Positions 1 through 12,500 of a DNA stretch of 64,000 nucleotides are shown here, piece by piece (positions within the stretch are counted from its first letter, which is position 1; each line of letters starts with the position of its first letter). The stretch covers positions 13,008,211 to 13,072,210 of the forward strand of contig OZ025283.1 in the NCBI GenBank assembly GCA_964019165.1, in the 5' to 3' direction. The DNA comes from Mastigias papua (taxonomy: Eukaryota; Cnidaria; Scyphozoa; Rhizostomeae; Mastigiidae). Below the pieces are notes generated by a model. That model did no database searches, was not told where the DNA came from, and worked only from the letters and a program-made list of their open reading frames with translations. The position numbers and the translations under genes were made by a program.

Positions 1-115
1 GATGATGATGATGATGATGATGATTGTGATGATGATGATGATAATGACGATGATGATGATTGTGATGATGATGATAATGATGCTGATGATGATGATGATG
101 CTGATGATGAAAACG
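1..115. repeat. GAT-rich trinucleotide microsatellite (imperfect)
   Basis: Runs of GAT are interrupted by TGT, AAT, ACG and GCT triplets. The window edge cuts the repeat, so its full length is unknown. No reading frame here looks like a real protein. Confidence 0.9.
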
Positions 116-278
116 ATAAAGACTAATTAGCTTAAGTCTTTGTGAAGGAGGATGAGCACAAACAAAGCTACTATATCATAGTCTTCGGTTCTATGCAGCT
201 CGAAAAAACAAACTTGTTTTTTCATGCCCGATTTTACTCACTTGTCTCTGATCGGGAGGTACTGCTGACAATTAGAGC

Positions 279-750
279 AAAAGGAGATACATGCAGTATT
301 AAAAGGTGATACACCCAGTATTAAAAGGTGATACAAGGAGATACACCCAGTATTAAAAGGAGATACACCCAGTATTAAAAGGAGATACACCCAGTATTAA
401 AAGGAGATACACCCAGTATTAAAAGGAGATACATGCAGTATCAAAAGGTGATACACCCGGTATTAAAAGGTGATACACCCAGTATTAAAAGGAGATACAT
501 GCAGTATTAAAAGGTGATACATCCAGTATCAAAAGGTGATACATCCAGTATTAAAAGGTGATACATTCAGTATTAAAAGGAGATACATCCAGTATCAAAA
601 GGTGATACATCCAGTATTAAAAGGAGTACATCCAGTATTAAAAGGAAATACATCCAGTATCAAAAGGTGATACATCCAGTATTAAAAGGAGATACATCCA
701 GTATTAAAAGGAGGTACATCCAGTATCAAAAGGTGATACATCCAATATTC
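279..750. repeat. 22-bp minisatellite, about 21 copies
   Basis: The unit is close to GGTGATACATCCAGTATTAAAA. Variants change GGTGAT to GGAGAT, and CATCC to CACCC or CATGC. A few copies are shortened. The array ends near an AT-rich unique stretch. A period of 22 does not preserve a reading frame, so this is non-coding tandem repeat DNA. Confidence 0.93.
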
Positions 751-3503
751 AACAATTGCTTGAGAAGGGGTGAGTATTGTGACGGAATATATGACTGAAT
801 TCCATAATCAATACCTGATAAAAATCAAAGCTTGATGAAGCAATAAATGCTACAAAAAAATAAAAGATATCGTGCTTTAGTGCTTTATGCTTACCAAAAC
901 CATACAGTTTTTCTTTGATCTGATTGCGACGAAGGTAAAACGGAAGAAAACCGTCAATTAACAGGAAAAACTCTTCTAAGTTATAAAGGGCTGAATTCTG
1001 CCGAACAATAAAGTTTAGATGTAACTGATGCAATTAATGTGATGGGGGTTAGGAAATCTTTGATTGATATAATAACAGGGCTGTTACGTGTTATTTCATC
1101 GTTTCTATCTTACAAAACCTTTTATCTTTTAATTAATACTTGTATGTGGATGAGTTTATCTGTGATTTTTGTCTCATAATTCTTTGTACAAAATTGGCTT
1201 TAATGATCTTATAATCACTATGTATGATGCCTATCGTACTTTACACAAAAAGACTTGCGATAACAATGAAAATGATCATTGAAAAGGGTGGTCCATAGGG
1301 TTTACTGCTATCACCAGGAACACCAGTCATAGACATGTGCAGCAATAGACGAACAAAGACGAGCTACAAAGCGCGCATCATTCAATGACACGCGTGCCAT
1401 TCAATAACGCGTGTGCCGTTCAATGATGGACCCGTAGAAGGATTAATCGCTAGCGGTAACCGTTTGTACGATATACAGAGTTGCCAAAAAGGTGCCTTCT
1501 CATACCTACATGATCGTTGTAAAGAGTGTAGATATGACAAAGTGCAACATGTATGTCTGAACAGCGACTGCAAAAAGTCGCTAAATTAAAAAGAGTGACT
1601 AAATTAAGGAAGTGAAAGCTATTGAGTAATGCATTCGCGGCAAAGATTATAGTACAATAAAAGGACAGAGAATGCCAATAATCTATTGTTGATATGAAGG
1701 TAGTGTATTTGAGCTGCTCCTTTGCGGATTGGCAGTTTTGAGTATGCAGCAAAAAGCAAAATTGAGTGTACCTTGCGGGACCACTAATACACTGTGCATG
1801 CTCGCTGAAGGAAGAATTTGATATGGAATGGTTAAAGAATGTAGACTTTCTGCTGGTAATAGAGGTGAATGATAACTTGATGAAGATAATGATGATTTTA
1901 CTACTGATTAATTCACCCGTTATGATTTTAGTCCACAAATCTGGTTTATACCAACGGGTGTCTTCATTGGTTGAGGCTTGATTGGCAGGTCTGTTCGAAC
2001 AAAAGGTCGAAGCGTGTTGAGGCAGAATGGCAACAAAAGGGCTAGCATCTGTACGAGTTTGTAAACAGACAGTTGAATAAACATGCCGCTTGAGAAATGC
2101 AATAAAACACAGCGGAATTATATTGAAAAATAGAGCGTGAGACTTAGAAAGAAAATGGCAGATGATGACCGTGGAGAGAAATGGTAGTGCTCTGCTCATT
2201 AACACGTCACAAATAGGTAGATACAGAAAAAAATTCAGACATTATTGTCTTGGCTTCGGCAAATATTTGGGTCAGGATTAAAACTAGACCTCAGAACTAA
2301 TATATACTTTGGGTGTAACTTGGAATGCTATGAAATTCAAATTCTGTAATTTCTAGGAAGCTGTTGGTTGTTAGGAGAAGCAGTTTATGTTTGAAATGGA
2401 AAATGATGCAAAGAACTACGGAGTGACATTGCAGATAACGGAAAAGGAGCATAACTTCAAATATACGTGCATTTCTGGAAAGAAATCAAGTTACCATAAT
2501 CAAGCTCAAGATCTGAAACTGAGAAACACCTGACTTGATACATGGTTACCAAAATGTGCAAAATTTTCGAACGATATTCTCATAGACGTGTTATGGATGA
2601 ATATCTGTTCAAGACAAAGTACTTTCATCATCTAAGGGCAATATTGAATCTACGGGCAAAAAACCAACTTGTTTAATGGAGGCAGAAAGGCTACTTATAG
2701 ACCAAGTCGTCCCAACTCAAAACCTTCCCCGCACTGAAGGCGTTACAAATTAGGCCGTAGTCTCAGCACAAAGCTAAAATCCGGATTTTTGGCTGACAGA
2801 AACATTGCATTTAAACGAATATGTGGATGAAAGAGACTAATTGAAAAATTACAAAGCGAAATCAAATAGATAAAACAAAAACTGCGTTTCAAACAACGAG
2901 TCAATACAATGCAAATGAGGTTGTACAAGGCTCTCTTGAAAGGATGCTAACAGTGCTTAAGTATATGGAATCGACAGAATTTATGTACAACCATTTTTAA
3001 GATTGATAGTGAACTTTTGGACACGTATTTTATTTCAAATATTTCTACTTGAGCTATTTAAAACAATATCCTTTTTCAAATAAAATATGTTTTTTGTTAC
3101 GCAAATTCAATTCTGTTCAATATACCCTGACAAGCCTACTATGCTCTCACGCTTTTCAAAACAGACTGAGCAAGAGCATTACTTTGCTATCGAAACAGCT
3201 CACTTTCCCCTAAAAATAGTTCAAAATTCTAGCTTCTACACTGAAGAAGTGGACTAGAACAAAGTAACCAAGTTTGTTCCAACAAACCACAACACCTCAA
3301 AAATATCTGAAAACTGAAACAACTGTAGACGAAATATCAGTGGCAGAAATATCTGTGACTAACAAATCCATGACCGAACTGTCCATGATCGAAACACCTT
3401 ACCTTATTTCGGATCGATTCCGGCCTACCAAACAACCAGAAGCATAAAACTAATATGAGCTTGTGATTGTCGATCACATCTGTCCTTTACAAATAAAGCC
3501 CAT
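751..3503. other. Gene-free stretch downstream of tectonic
   Basis: I see no recognisable exon here. The only long open frame is on the minus strand at about 1,450-2,199 (249 codons from ATG). It is rich in Ser, Phe, Leu and Cys and has no motif I recognise. It could be chance, a decayed element or a lineage-specific gene. The tectonic 3' UTR probably occupies the right end of this interval. Confidence 0.5.
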
Positions 3504-6500
3504 TTAAACAAACGGGTAGAAGAACTCATACGGCGCTTTTCCTTCGAAGGTAGGCTTTGGCTTCATTTGCGCCTCAGGAGTTGTCGTAACATCGATAAAA
3601 GAAACGGATTGTGTTACTTCAAATTGCTGAGCTTCAAGAGATGACGAGCCTGGCTGACAGTAGCGGCCGGAACACTGGGAAAAACCAAATTCTTATTGAG
3701 CTATTGACATGTCTACCAAAGGTAGTGCAAATATTAAAAAAATACAGCAGGAAAATAAGTTAGGCAATGACTTGAAAGCAAAACTTTTGAACCAACTGAA
3801 AGTAGTTTTGCACGAATCCATGGAAGATCAGTACATAGGAATTGTTGTTTTTGAATTTGCTGAGCCTTTTCTCTTAAACATCTTTTGTACCTAGTCTTCC
3901 TTCAGTATTTACATGAAAACTGAACGAATTTCGTTCTTGAATAAATCATACTATGAAGAGGGAAAAAAGGTGCCAGTAATCCGTCTTCCGCGCGGCTAAT
4001 GAGTGCTATAGCTAATTTCTTTGTCCATCATCAAGGGTAACGATAAAGAATAAGTTAGTCTATGTATATTGGAGGGAGGAAGATGCAAAAACGCAGAAAA
4101 ACATTTCAAATCAGTGTTGAAACACTAAAAGATGATCTAGCGAGTAAAAGGACTTACCGAAAACTTGAGGATCCTCGCAGAATCATACTTCACGTTAAAA
4201 CCAATGATCTAAGAAAATAAGGCGTAAGATTATATTTAAAAACATGCTTGATATCAATATCAGTCAAAGTATAGTTGGACTAAGAATTTGGGCTTCCATC
4301 ATTACTAAGAGGCATGCTTACATAACAATTACTTATAGTTTGATTTCTGTTTCTAGCACTCTTCTCTCATACCAGTATTTATAGTAAATGAGGGAGATGT
4401 GACGGATGAGCTCAAGCAGTTAGAGCTAATTTTCAGTCTAACGAGTGGATCAAACGTCTCCAGAACAAAACACAAAATGTAATACCCTTTCCTATAATAT
4501 ACATTATTCTCTTCTGAAAGCTCTCTAGGTAACAAAAGACAATAAAAATGAGAAATAGAACGTCAAAAAAGGCAGAAATCAGTCCTATGTTGATATCTTC
4601 CTAAGAGAATTTTGATATGAGTTCAGAATAAACAGCAGAGCAGCAGCACGAAAATTATGCTTGGTTAGACGGGTTTCAGTGGAGGGTGCCAGGGAGGACG
4701 AACAGCACCCGTGCGAACAAGCAAATAGGAATTTCTAGGCACATAATAATTCCAAATGTTAACACACTACTTTGAATAAACTCACTCTGTTTTGCGGGTT
4801 GCCAAAATACCCTGTTTTGGCGTGAAGTATTTCAAAATGTACACCAAGTATCATATTTGTACACTGTCCATTCACTGCTGTTGGCTGAAGGGGAAGAAGA
4901 GAGGGGGATATTTAGAACGCCATTCAGTTACGCAAATATCAGAAGAAAGTAAAGCAACGGGAAAGTGAAACTTTTAATTCCACGTCGCTAACAGACCTAA
5001 ATGGGATAAAGCAACGGAGACTACTCCCTAGAAATTAGATGCTCATTCATCTACTGAAAACACTAGTCAAACAGGGCAGACAAGTAAACTGAATTGCTGC
5101 AACAAGGATATTCATGAGTGAATAACGTACAATGTAGACGACATAAAAATTGTTAGGCACAAGGATGTGTCAAAAGCTGCAATAGATGCTTTTTGTTTTG
5201 TGAAATTAAAGAGCGGAGAAATTAAAGTGAAGTGCGACTTTCGACTATTTTATTTCATGCAAAAATTTTCTAGGGTCCACTATTAAAACGTTTGTCAGCT
5301 TTTTCATGATCTCAGCACCAAAATGTTCTTCAGACTTTGTAATAAAAAATGTTTGAATTCTGGTGCTTGGCAAGCATGTTGTGTGATACTACAGTTTTAC
5401 ACAGATAGACAAGTACTACAGAAACAACACAACACAAAAGTAAATAGATTACCTCAGGAAATATATACCTCAATTAAAGACAAGAGATAAGGCTTGGAAG
5501 AAAATTAGAACGATGAAAATGTATTAACACTTATCGACTTCCTTAGATCTTAGAAATCCAGTATTTCCTAAAATATTGAGCAGTCGAGCAATAGGTTCTT
5601 ATAAACTGTTTCCTAATAAGAAAAACGTGCTTTGAATACGCCTTCCAGAACAGAAAAATCATCTGGAAGCTCTAATTAACAATAACAGATAGATAAGGTT
5701 ATTCAAAGAGTCTTCGCAGTGTGTTTACAGCACAAAGAAATGAGTGATTTCCGTTGGAGTCCTACAACGAAGCTAACTATAAAACTTTTCTATCCGCTTT
5801 CAGAAGGATCACAATTTTCAAACCAAAAAGACTACGGAATTATCTGTTCAATTGCTGAGAAGCTTTTGCGGTTTAGATACTGCGCAACAATAAGGCATGC
5901 GTAATTGTCAAATAATTGATAATTTATTATTCTCACGGAAAAAACCAAAATTCCACTATACGATACTCACAACTGCCTGTGGCCTCACATTTAGAATTTT
6001 CACCCAGTCGGCTGTGTTTGTGACAGCTGAATTTCCATACATTGCCACGTGAGTTGGAAAGGTACCGAGTAGGCCGTTGTTTATGTTATTCTGTACCACA
6101 TTGCACTCGCCTGTTGTCATAGATCTCTTGATGCTTAAAACAATAAACAAAATCTGACATTTATCGTAAAAGAAAGGCGCTAAAGATCAAGGAAGGAAGA
6201 ACTGAAGGAGCTAGGAGGAGACAGAAAGAAGTGACCAATGCATGATGGGAGAGAAGGGCATGAGCTATAGGGAGGGGGAGGGGGAAGGAGAGAGAAGGAA
6301 GTAGGGGGAGATCAAGGGAGATCAGGTCTGGCCTGAATCTGAAATTACTAATAAGGTGAAATTTCTCGATTAGGACCGTAGAAGTATTTTACACAGAAAA
6401 TAGACTACCTAATAAAGCAGCCAGTCCTCATATTGATGCCAAACTTAACTGAACGTCGCTGAGATGATGAACCGCAGGTGTTTGAGGTAGCAACGGAGGA

Positions 6501-9500
6501 GGCTACTACAGTCAGCCACTGAGAGGGGTCGCTGTTTAGAATGATGACTTCCCTGACATTATTGTTAAAGAAAAATAAAAGTAGAAGAGGAAATCAACCC
6601 AAATAAATATTAAATAACAAATATTACATATAAGATATTATATACATAAGTATACCTAGAGTAAGTTACGAAGAAACAGACGGCCTTGCGTACAAGGGAT
6701 CCAAGACTTCTATTGATGATGCGAGAGAAAATTGAAAAGCAACAAACAGATATGTGGCAATGCAATCGAATACCTGCTGGATGGCCTAGAGGGCAGACAG
6801 ATATGGCAATGCAATCGGATACCTGCTGGATGGCCTAGAGGGCAGACAGATATGGCAATGCAATCGGATACCTGCTGGATGGCCTAGAGGGCAGACAGAT
6901 ATGGCAATGCAATCGGATACCTGCTGGATGGCCTAGAGGGCAGACAGATATGGCAATGCAATCGGATACCTGCTGGATGGCCTAGAGGGCAGACAGATAT
7001 GGCAATGCAATCGGATACCTGCTGGATGGCCTAGAGGGCAGACAGATATGGCAATGCAATCGGATACCTGCTGGATGGCCTAGAGGGCAGACAGATATGG
7101 CAATGCAATCGGATACCTGCTGGATGGCCTAGAGGGCAGACAGATATGGCAATGCAATCGGATACCTGCTGGATGGCCTAGAGGGCAGACAGATATGGCA
7201 ATGCAATCGGATACCTGCTGGATGGCCTAGAGGGCAGATAGATAAGGCAATGCAATCGGATACCTGCTGGATGGCCTAGAGGGCAGACAGATAAGGCAAT
7301 GCAATCGAATACCTGCTGGATGGCCTAGAGGGCAGACAGATATGGCAATGCAATCGGATACCTGCTGGATGGCCTAGAGGGCAGACAGATAAGGCAATGC
7401 AATCGAATACCTGCTGGATGGCCTAGAGGGCAGACAGATAAGGCAATGCAATCGGATACCTGCTGGATGGCCTAGAGGGCAGACAGATAAGGCAATGCAA
7501 TCGAATACCTGCTGGATGGCCTAGAGGGCAGACAGATATGGCAATGCAATCGGATACCTGCTGGATGGCCTAGAGGGCAGACAGATAAGGCAATGCAATC
7601 GAATACCTGCTGGATGGCCTAGAGGGCAGACAGATATGGCAATGCAATCGGATACCTGCTGGATGGCCTAGAGGGCAGACAGATAAGGCAATGCAATCGA
7701 ATACCTGCTGGATGGCCTAGAGGGCAGACAGATATGGCAATGCAATCGGATACCTGCTGGATGGCCTAGAGGGCAGACAGATAAGGCAATGCTATATGAA
7801 ATTCTACCGATAAGACAACTTCGGTTGACAGTCAGCGGATATAGAGTAGCCAGCCACTACGATGGAGTGCACAAAACAATAAACTTCAGCTACCGTAAAT
7901 CCTCGAATAAGCCCCCCCCTCGAATAAGCCCCCACCCTAGGTGATGATGAAGACTGTAATAAAGACTAATGCTTAAATATAGACTGTTCTTGTCATAGCA
8001 TGGAGAAAAGGAGTTTTGGTAATGAGCTTTTATACGACACTTGTAAAATAATTTTATAAGCCCCCCTCGAATACCGTAAATCCTCGAATTAGCCCCCTGG
8101 GGGCTTATTTATTTTTGATGCTTTTTGGGTGGGGGCTTATTCGAGGGAGGGGGCTTATTCGAGGGGGGGCTTATAAAATTATTTGACAAATGCCGTATAA
8201 AAAGCTCATTGTCAAAGCTCCTTCTCTCCATACTATTACAAGAACAGTTTAAATTTGAGCATTAGTCTTTATGAAAGTGTTCATCATCATCAGAGGTGGG
8301 GGCTTATTCGAGGGGGGGGGCTTATTAACAATTTGAAGTTCTAGCATAGGGGCTTATTCGAGGGGGGGCTTATTCGAGGGGGGGCCAATTCGAGGATTTA
8401 CGGTAAGCCCCCACCCAAAAAGCAGCAAAAATAAATAAGCCCCAGGGGGCTAATTCGAGGATTTACGATATTCAATTAATAACTTGCTTGCTTGCTTACC
8501 TAAATGTGTACTGTTGCACCAACCGCATTAAAGAATTATATCATGTTCCAATGCAGTAAAAAACATAAACAGAAAGCACAATTTTATCAGAAATGATGTA
8601 CAATCTAGTTAAACATAAGACAACGATTATTTAGACCAAAAAATGAAAATAAATTTGCGAATTAAATAGACTAGAAAAGGATTCTTTTTCAATTGAGCAT
8701 TGACCTGAATTGTGCCCGCGATAACCTCGCGGCCATCCACATAGCCAGGATTGCCGCTCCTTGTAAATGAAGCTGTCGACCCAGCCTATATGAAATAATA
8801 AAGAATATATAGCCAAAATTTTGTACAAAAGTTACCGCGCGGCCGATTTCTGTCGAACAAATTTGACGATGAATGTAAGGAGTCCGGCATGGATCGTCGG
8901 TCTGATAAATCTAACGACCTCGGCAGTGATATTGCTTGATATCCTTAAGGAATCACTCGCTGCTTTGTTGCCAAGAATGGTTGAAAACAAAACTATACAA
9001 TTACAATAAATTATACTAAATTGTCATGAATTATGATAAATCATAATAAATTACAATAAAATATGAAAACTTTTGACAAATATGAGCAGAAAGTATGCCA
9101 AAGGATGAATTGAACAGCGTTTTTGCAGGGGAAACATCATGGGATATAATCATAGGATGTGATGGGCTGGCATTGTATCACACTGTTTTAACGAAAATTA
9201 TTATATTATCTATATTTCCGATATTGCAAAATCTTAAACATTCATTTTCATGTGAATTATGCTTCTAGACGGAAGGTCTCTGAAGACGTATCAACTGAAG
9301 ATGTAACAACTGAAGATGTATCAACTGAAGATGTATCAACTGAAGATGTATCAACTGAAGATGTATCAACTGAAGATGTATCAACTGAAGATGTATCAAC
9401 TGAAGATGTATCAACTGAAGATGTATCAACTGAAGATGTATCAACTGAAGATGTATCAAAATATTTATGCAAGGTGATAAAAAAAACTCTTAGCGAATAC

Positions 9501-12500
9501 TCACTCGAGAGCTCAGCTGTCTAAATAAAATTGAAAACGCTCTTCAAGGAATCATACCTTTTGAAAATTGATGACAAATTCTTGCGTAATATGAGTTCTA
9601 CTTGCGGGTATGTCACCCATCACAAGGTTGACATTCATGGACGAGATATTTAAAGCTGAAGAATTGCTGTTATAGAATATAGTGTAAGTAACCTGAAAAT
9701 AAAAAAAAATTGCTGAAATTGCCAAAGGAGCTTTCGACTTATCACTAATTCAAAATTTGTAAGCATAAATTCGTCACAAGAATATTACGGTAAAACAAAC
9801 AATAAACATTTATTTTGACCAATTTCAGCCAAGCTTACCTTACGTAACACGTTCCTGCAGACTTTCTCAGTAAAGTTGTACGTCGGCCTTGGAGGAGATG
9901 TGAAAGCGCAAGAGCCTTGCACCCCCGTCGAGGACTCGCAGACTAGTGGCTGTAGCAAAGTTGCATCGATCAAGGACGGGTCATTGTATGATTTCAGAGT
10001 ATAGACAGTATTTGTGATTGTAGTTGCAGTCGATCCGCTGGAAGGCACAGCAATGCTAGCGGAAGCTGCAGGGAGTGAGCTGGAAGGTAATGAGTTTGAA
10101 GGTACCGCAGCATACGATGAACTTTGTGTAGGTGCAGCCGCCACCGAGCTTGCGTTAACCGTCACGTTCTGTTGTTCATACGAAATACCAGTTGCAAGAA
10201 AGGACGGGCCCTAAGAGAGCCATTGAAATTGTCATCAATATAGTATGTTATTCAGGCTATTACTATTTTGCATAGATAACTCATAATTATTGTGAGTTTT
10301 GTCTCAATACGTATGTGAACTCTTTGTTAAGAAAAACGCTCATTGCGGTAAAGGAATTACCAAAGATCGGTACATTGTGCTCTCTGGTAGAATAAACTAT
10401 CTTGAAATGCCTATACTGAAAGCAGAGGTGTAACAGAGTGGCTTGAGCTTTTAGGAATACTTTGTTTGATGGTCTCTAAAGCTGAAAATTTATCTGAAAT
10501 CTAGACAAAATAGCGAACAAGGACTTTTATCTATGAGGGATAAAAGAACCAACAAGTAGCATATAAAATACCGGATTATTACATGTCTTTTCTTGTCAAT
10601 TAATGCAAAAGCCTTCCCTTGAAAACTTCAAACCAAAATTGAGTATTTGGAGTATATAAAAGTGCATGTAAAAGCAAACTTATTTGATTTGTTCAAACTT
10701 ACTGGTACCAGCTTAAATTGAGTATAATAACTGGAAACATCTAGACTTCTGTCATTGACACACTGTGATGGGAGGTCAGTAATGAATCTAGTACATTTCG
10801 TTGTTTCATCTTTCATAAAACCTTGAAAAATACAGAGCAAGATCAGGTATGCTCGTGGAAAAATTATTACCAGCAGGGCGGTACATCGTGCGCGTAATTT
10901 GGTCTTGGAGGGCGATCGCCTCTCTGAAAGTTTTTACGAATGCTACTGTAAAAATCGTCATTCTTTTAAGAAAATGTCTACGGTTCTTTCCATGATTTCA
11001 TTTGTTTCTTGGACTCTTCTACTTTTGATGCTATTGTTTATGGCTAAAATCTGTTCCACTAACTCATAGTTCATATAAGGCACTTGCTCATCAAAACTTC
11101 AATCAGTGTAATACAAGTATTTTCAAATGTTGCGTTGGATTCATGATTCATTCAAAAATACACTAATTAAGTTCTCCTGACGCACCGTGACAATTGGAGC
11201 CAACTGTGGTTTTGCGAGGGCGAAGACACGCCTGTGTACAAAAGTCAATGGGAGGATTGCGAAGACCAGTATTTACGAGGGCGAGGGGTTTTACCAGCGA
11301 AGGCGATCGCTCACGTCAAAACGAAGATACTTGCCATACAGAGCAGGAAAGAGTAATGTGAAGTAAATATTTGCAGTTCTAGGTCATCTGGGAGGTCAAT
11401 AACCCATAGTATTATCAAAATGAAGACCCCACGAACAGCTAAACAACTGTGGTAGTACCTCCAGGCTTCTCTATTTCATTAAAAAAATATAAAATTGAAG
11501 TTATAGATGCGAAATGGAGGAGGTTTCATTGGCTATGTTCAGGCATCAAACACTCAATTGTAACGAGTAATGAACTTCTACTTCTTTCAAGGAGCCCTTA
11601 CAGTTGTAGAACTGTTGCTAACATTAAATATGGAAAAATTCCTACAATATCTTTTATTCCAATGGCATAGGTAGATGTGAATAGAAGGTTTGGTATTCTA
11701 CATTTAAACTCACCAGCTGGATTCTGATCATCACATTGTGAACTCCCAGATGATGGCTTTGGAAGTGCCAAGAATCCTTGAACATTGCTCTCAAATAACA
11801 GCAGAATGGCATCTCCATACTTAAAGAAGAAATAACAAGGAATCAGGCGATTTTTCACAAATGAGCAATCTGGGATTATAAATGGAAATACCCTTTTGCC
11901 AAAGAGTGTACTATCTGCATACCTGTACTGATTACTTAGCTCTTAACTAACCTACCTTGTACAAGGATGTTGCAAGATATTCTGGTGTTTGTATGGACGG
12001 AGGACTGAAACTTGTCTTGCCATATGTTTGCAGCAATTCATTGAATCTTGAAACTGTTGTAGCTGTTTGGACATTGGTGTAAAAATTTCTTGAACTATCT
12101 GAAATCATTGAAAAAGAAAGCTGGCTATTCAATATGTCACCATCCAAAGAAGTGTCATGGCTGATGATGTCTCATATGTTTCTAACAGATTGGTTGCTCT
12201 AAAAACATATCAAGCCTATCAACCAGCCCTGGAGGGTATATGGTGGATTAATCATTAGAGAAATGGCTGATTTAGTATGCATAATAATTCTTGAAAATAA
12301 AAATCAGTTTAAAATACCAAGCAAGCAGCACCAATAGTGGAAAGAAAGTCCTCATACACAATAAAAGTTATAAGGATGCTCACAGTTATCAGTGAGGATA
12401 CAAAATAAACCCGTTCCAGTCCCTAAGGTCCTGTACTTGACATTTGAAATCTCAATGACTTGATCAGAAACACACACTCTGTCATCTTGGCTAAAAAGAT

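Noticed and set aside
6756..7792. Possible CRISPR-like array
   Set aside because: The repeats are directly adjacent without unique spacers, in a eukaryotic intron. It is a plain satellite.
9252..9524. 90-codon ORF with 12 repeats of Ser-Thr-Glu-Asp-Val
   Set aside because: It is a product of a 15-bp tandem repeat in a tectonic intron. Several frames on both strands are open for the same reason.
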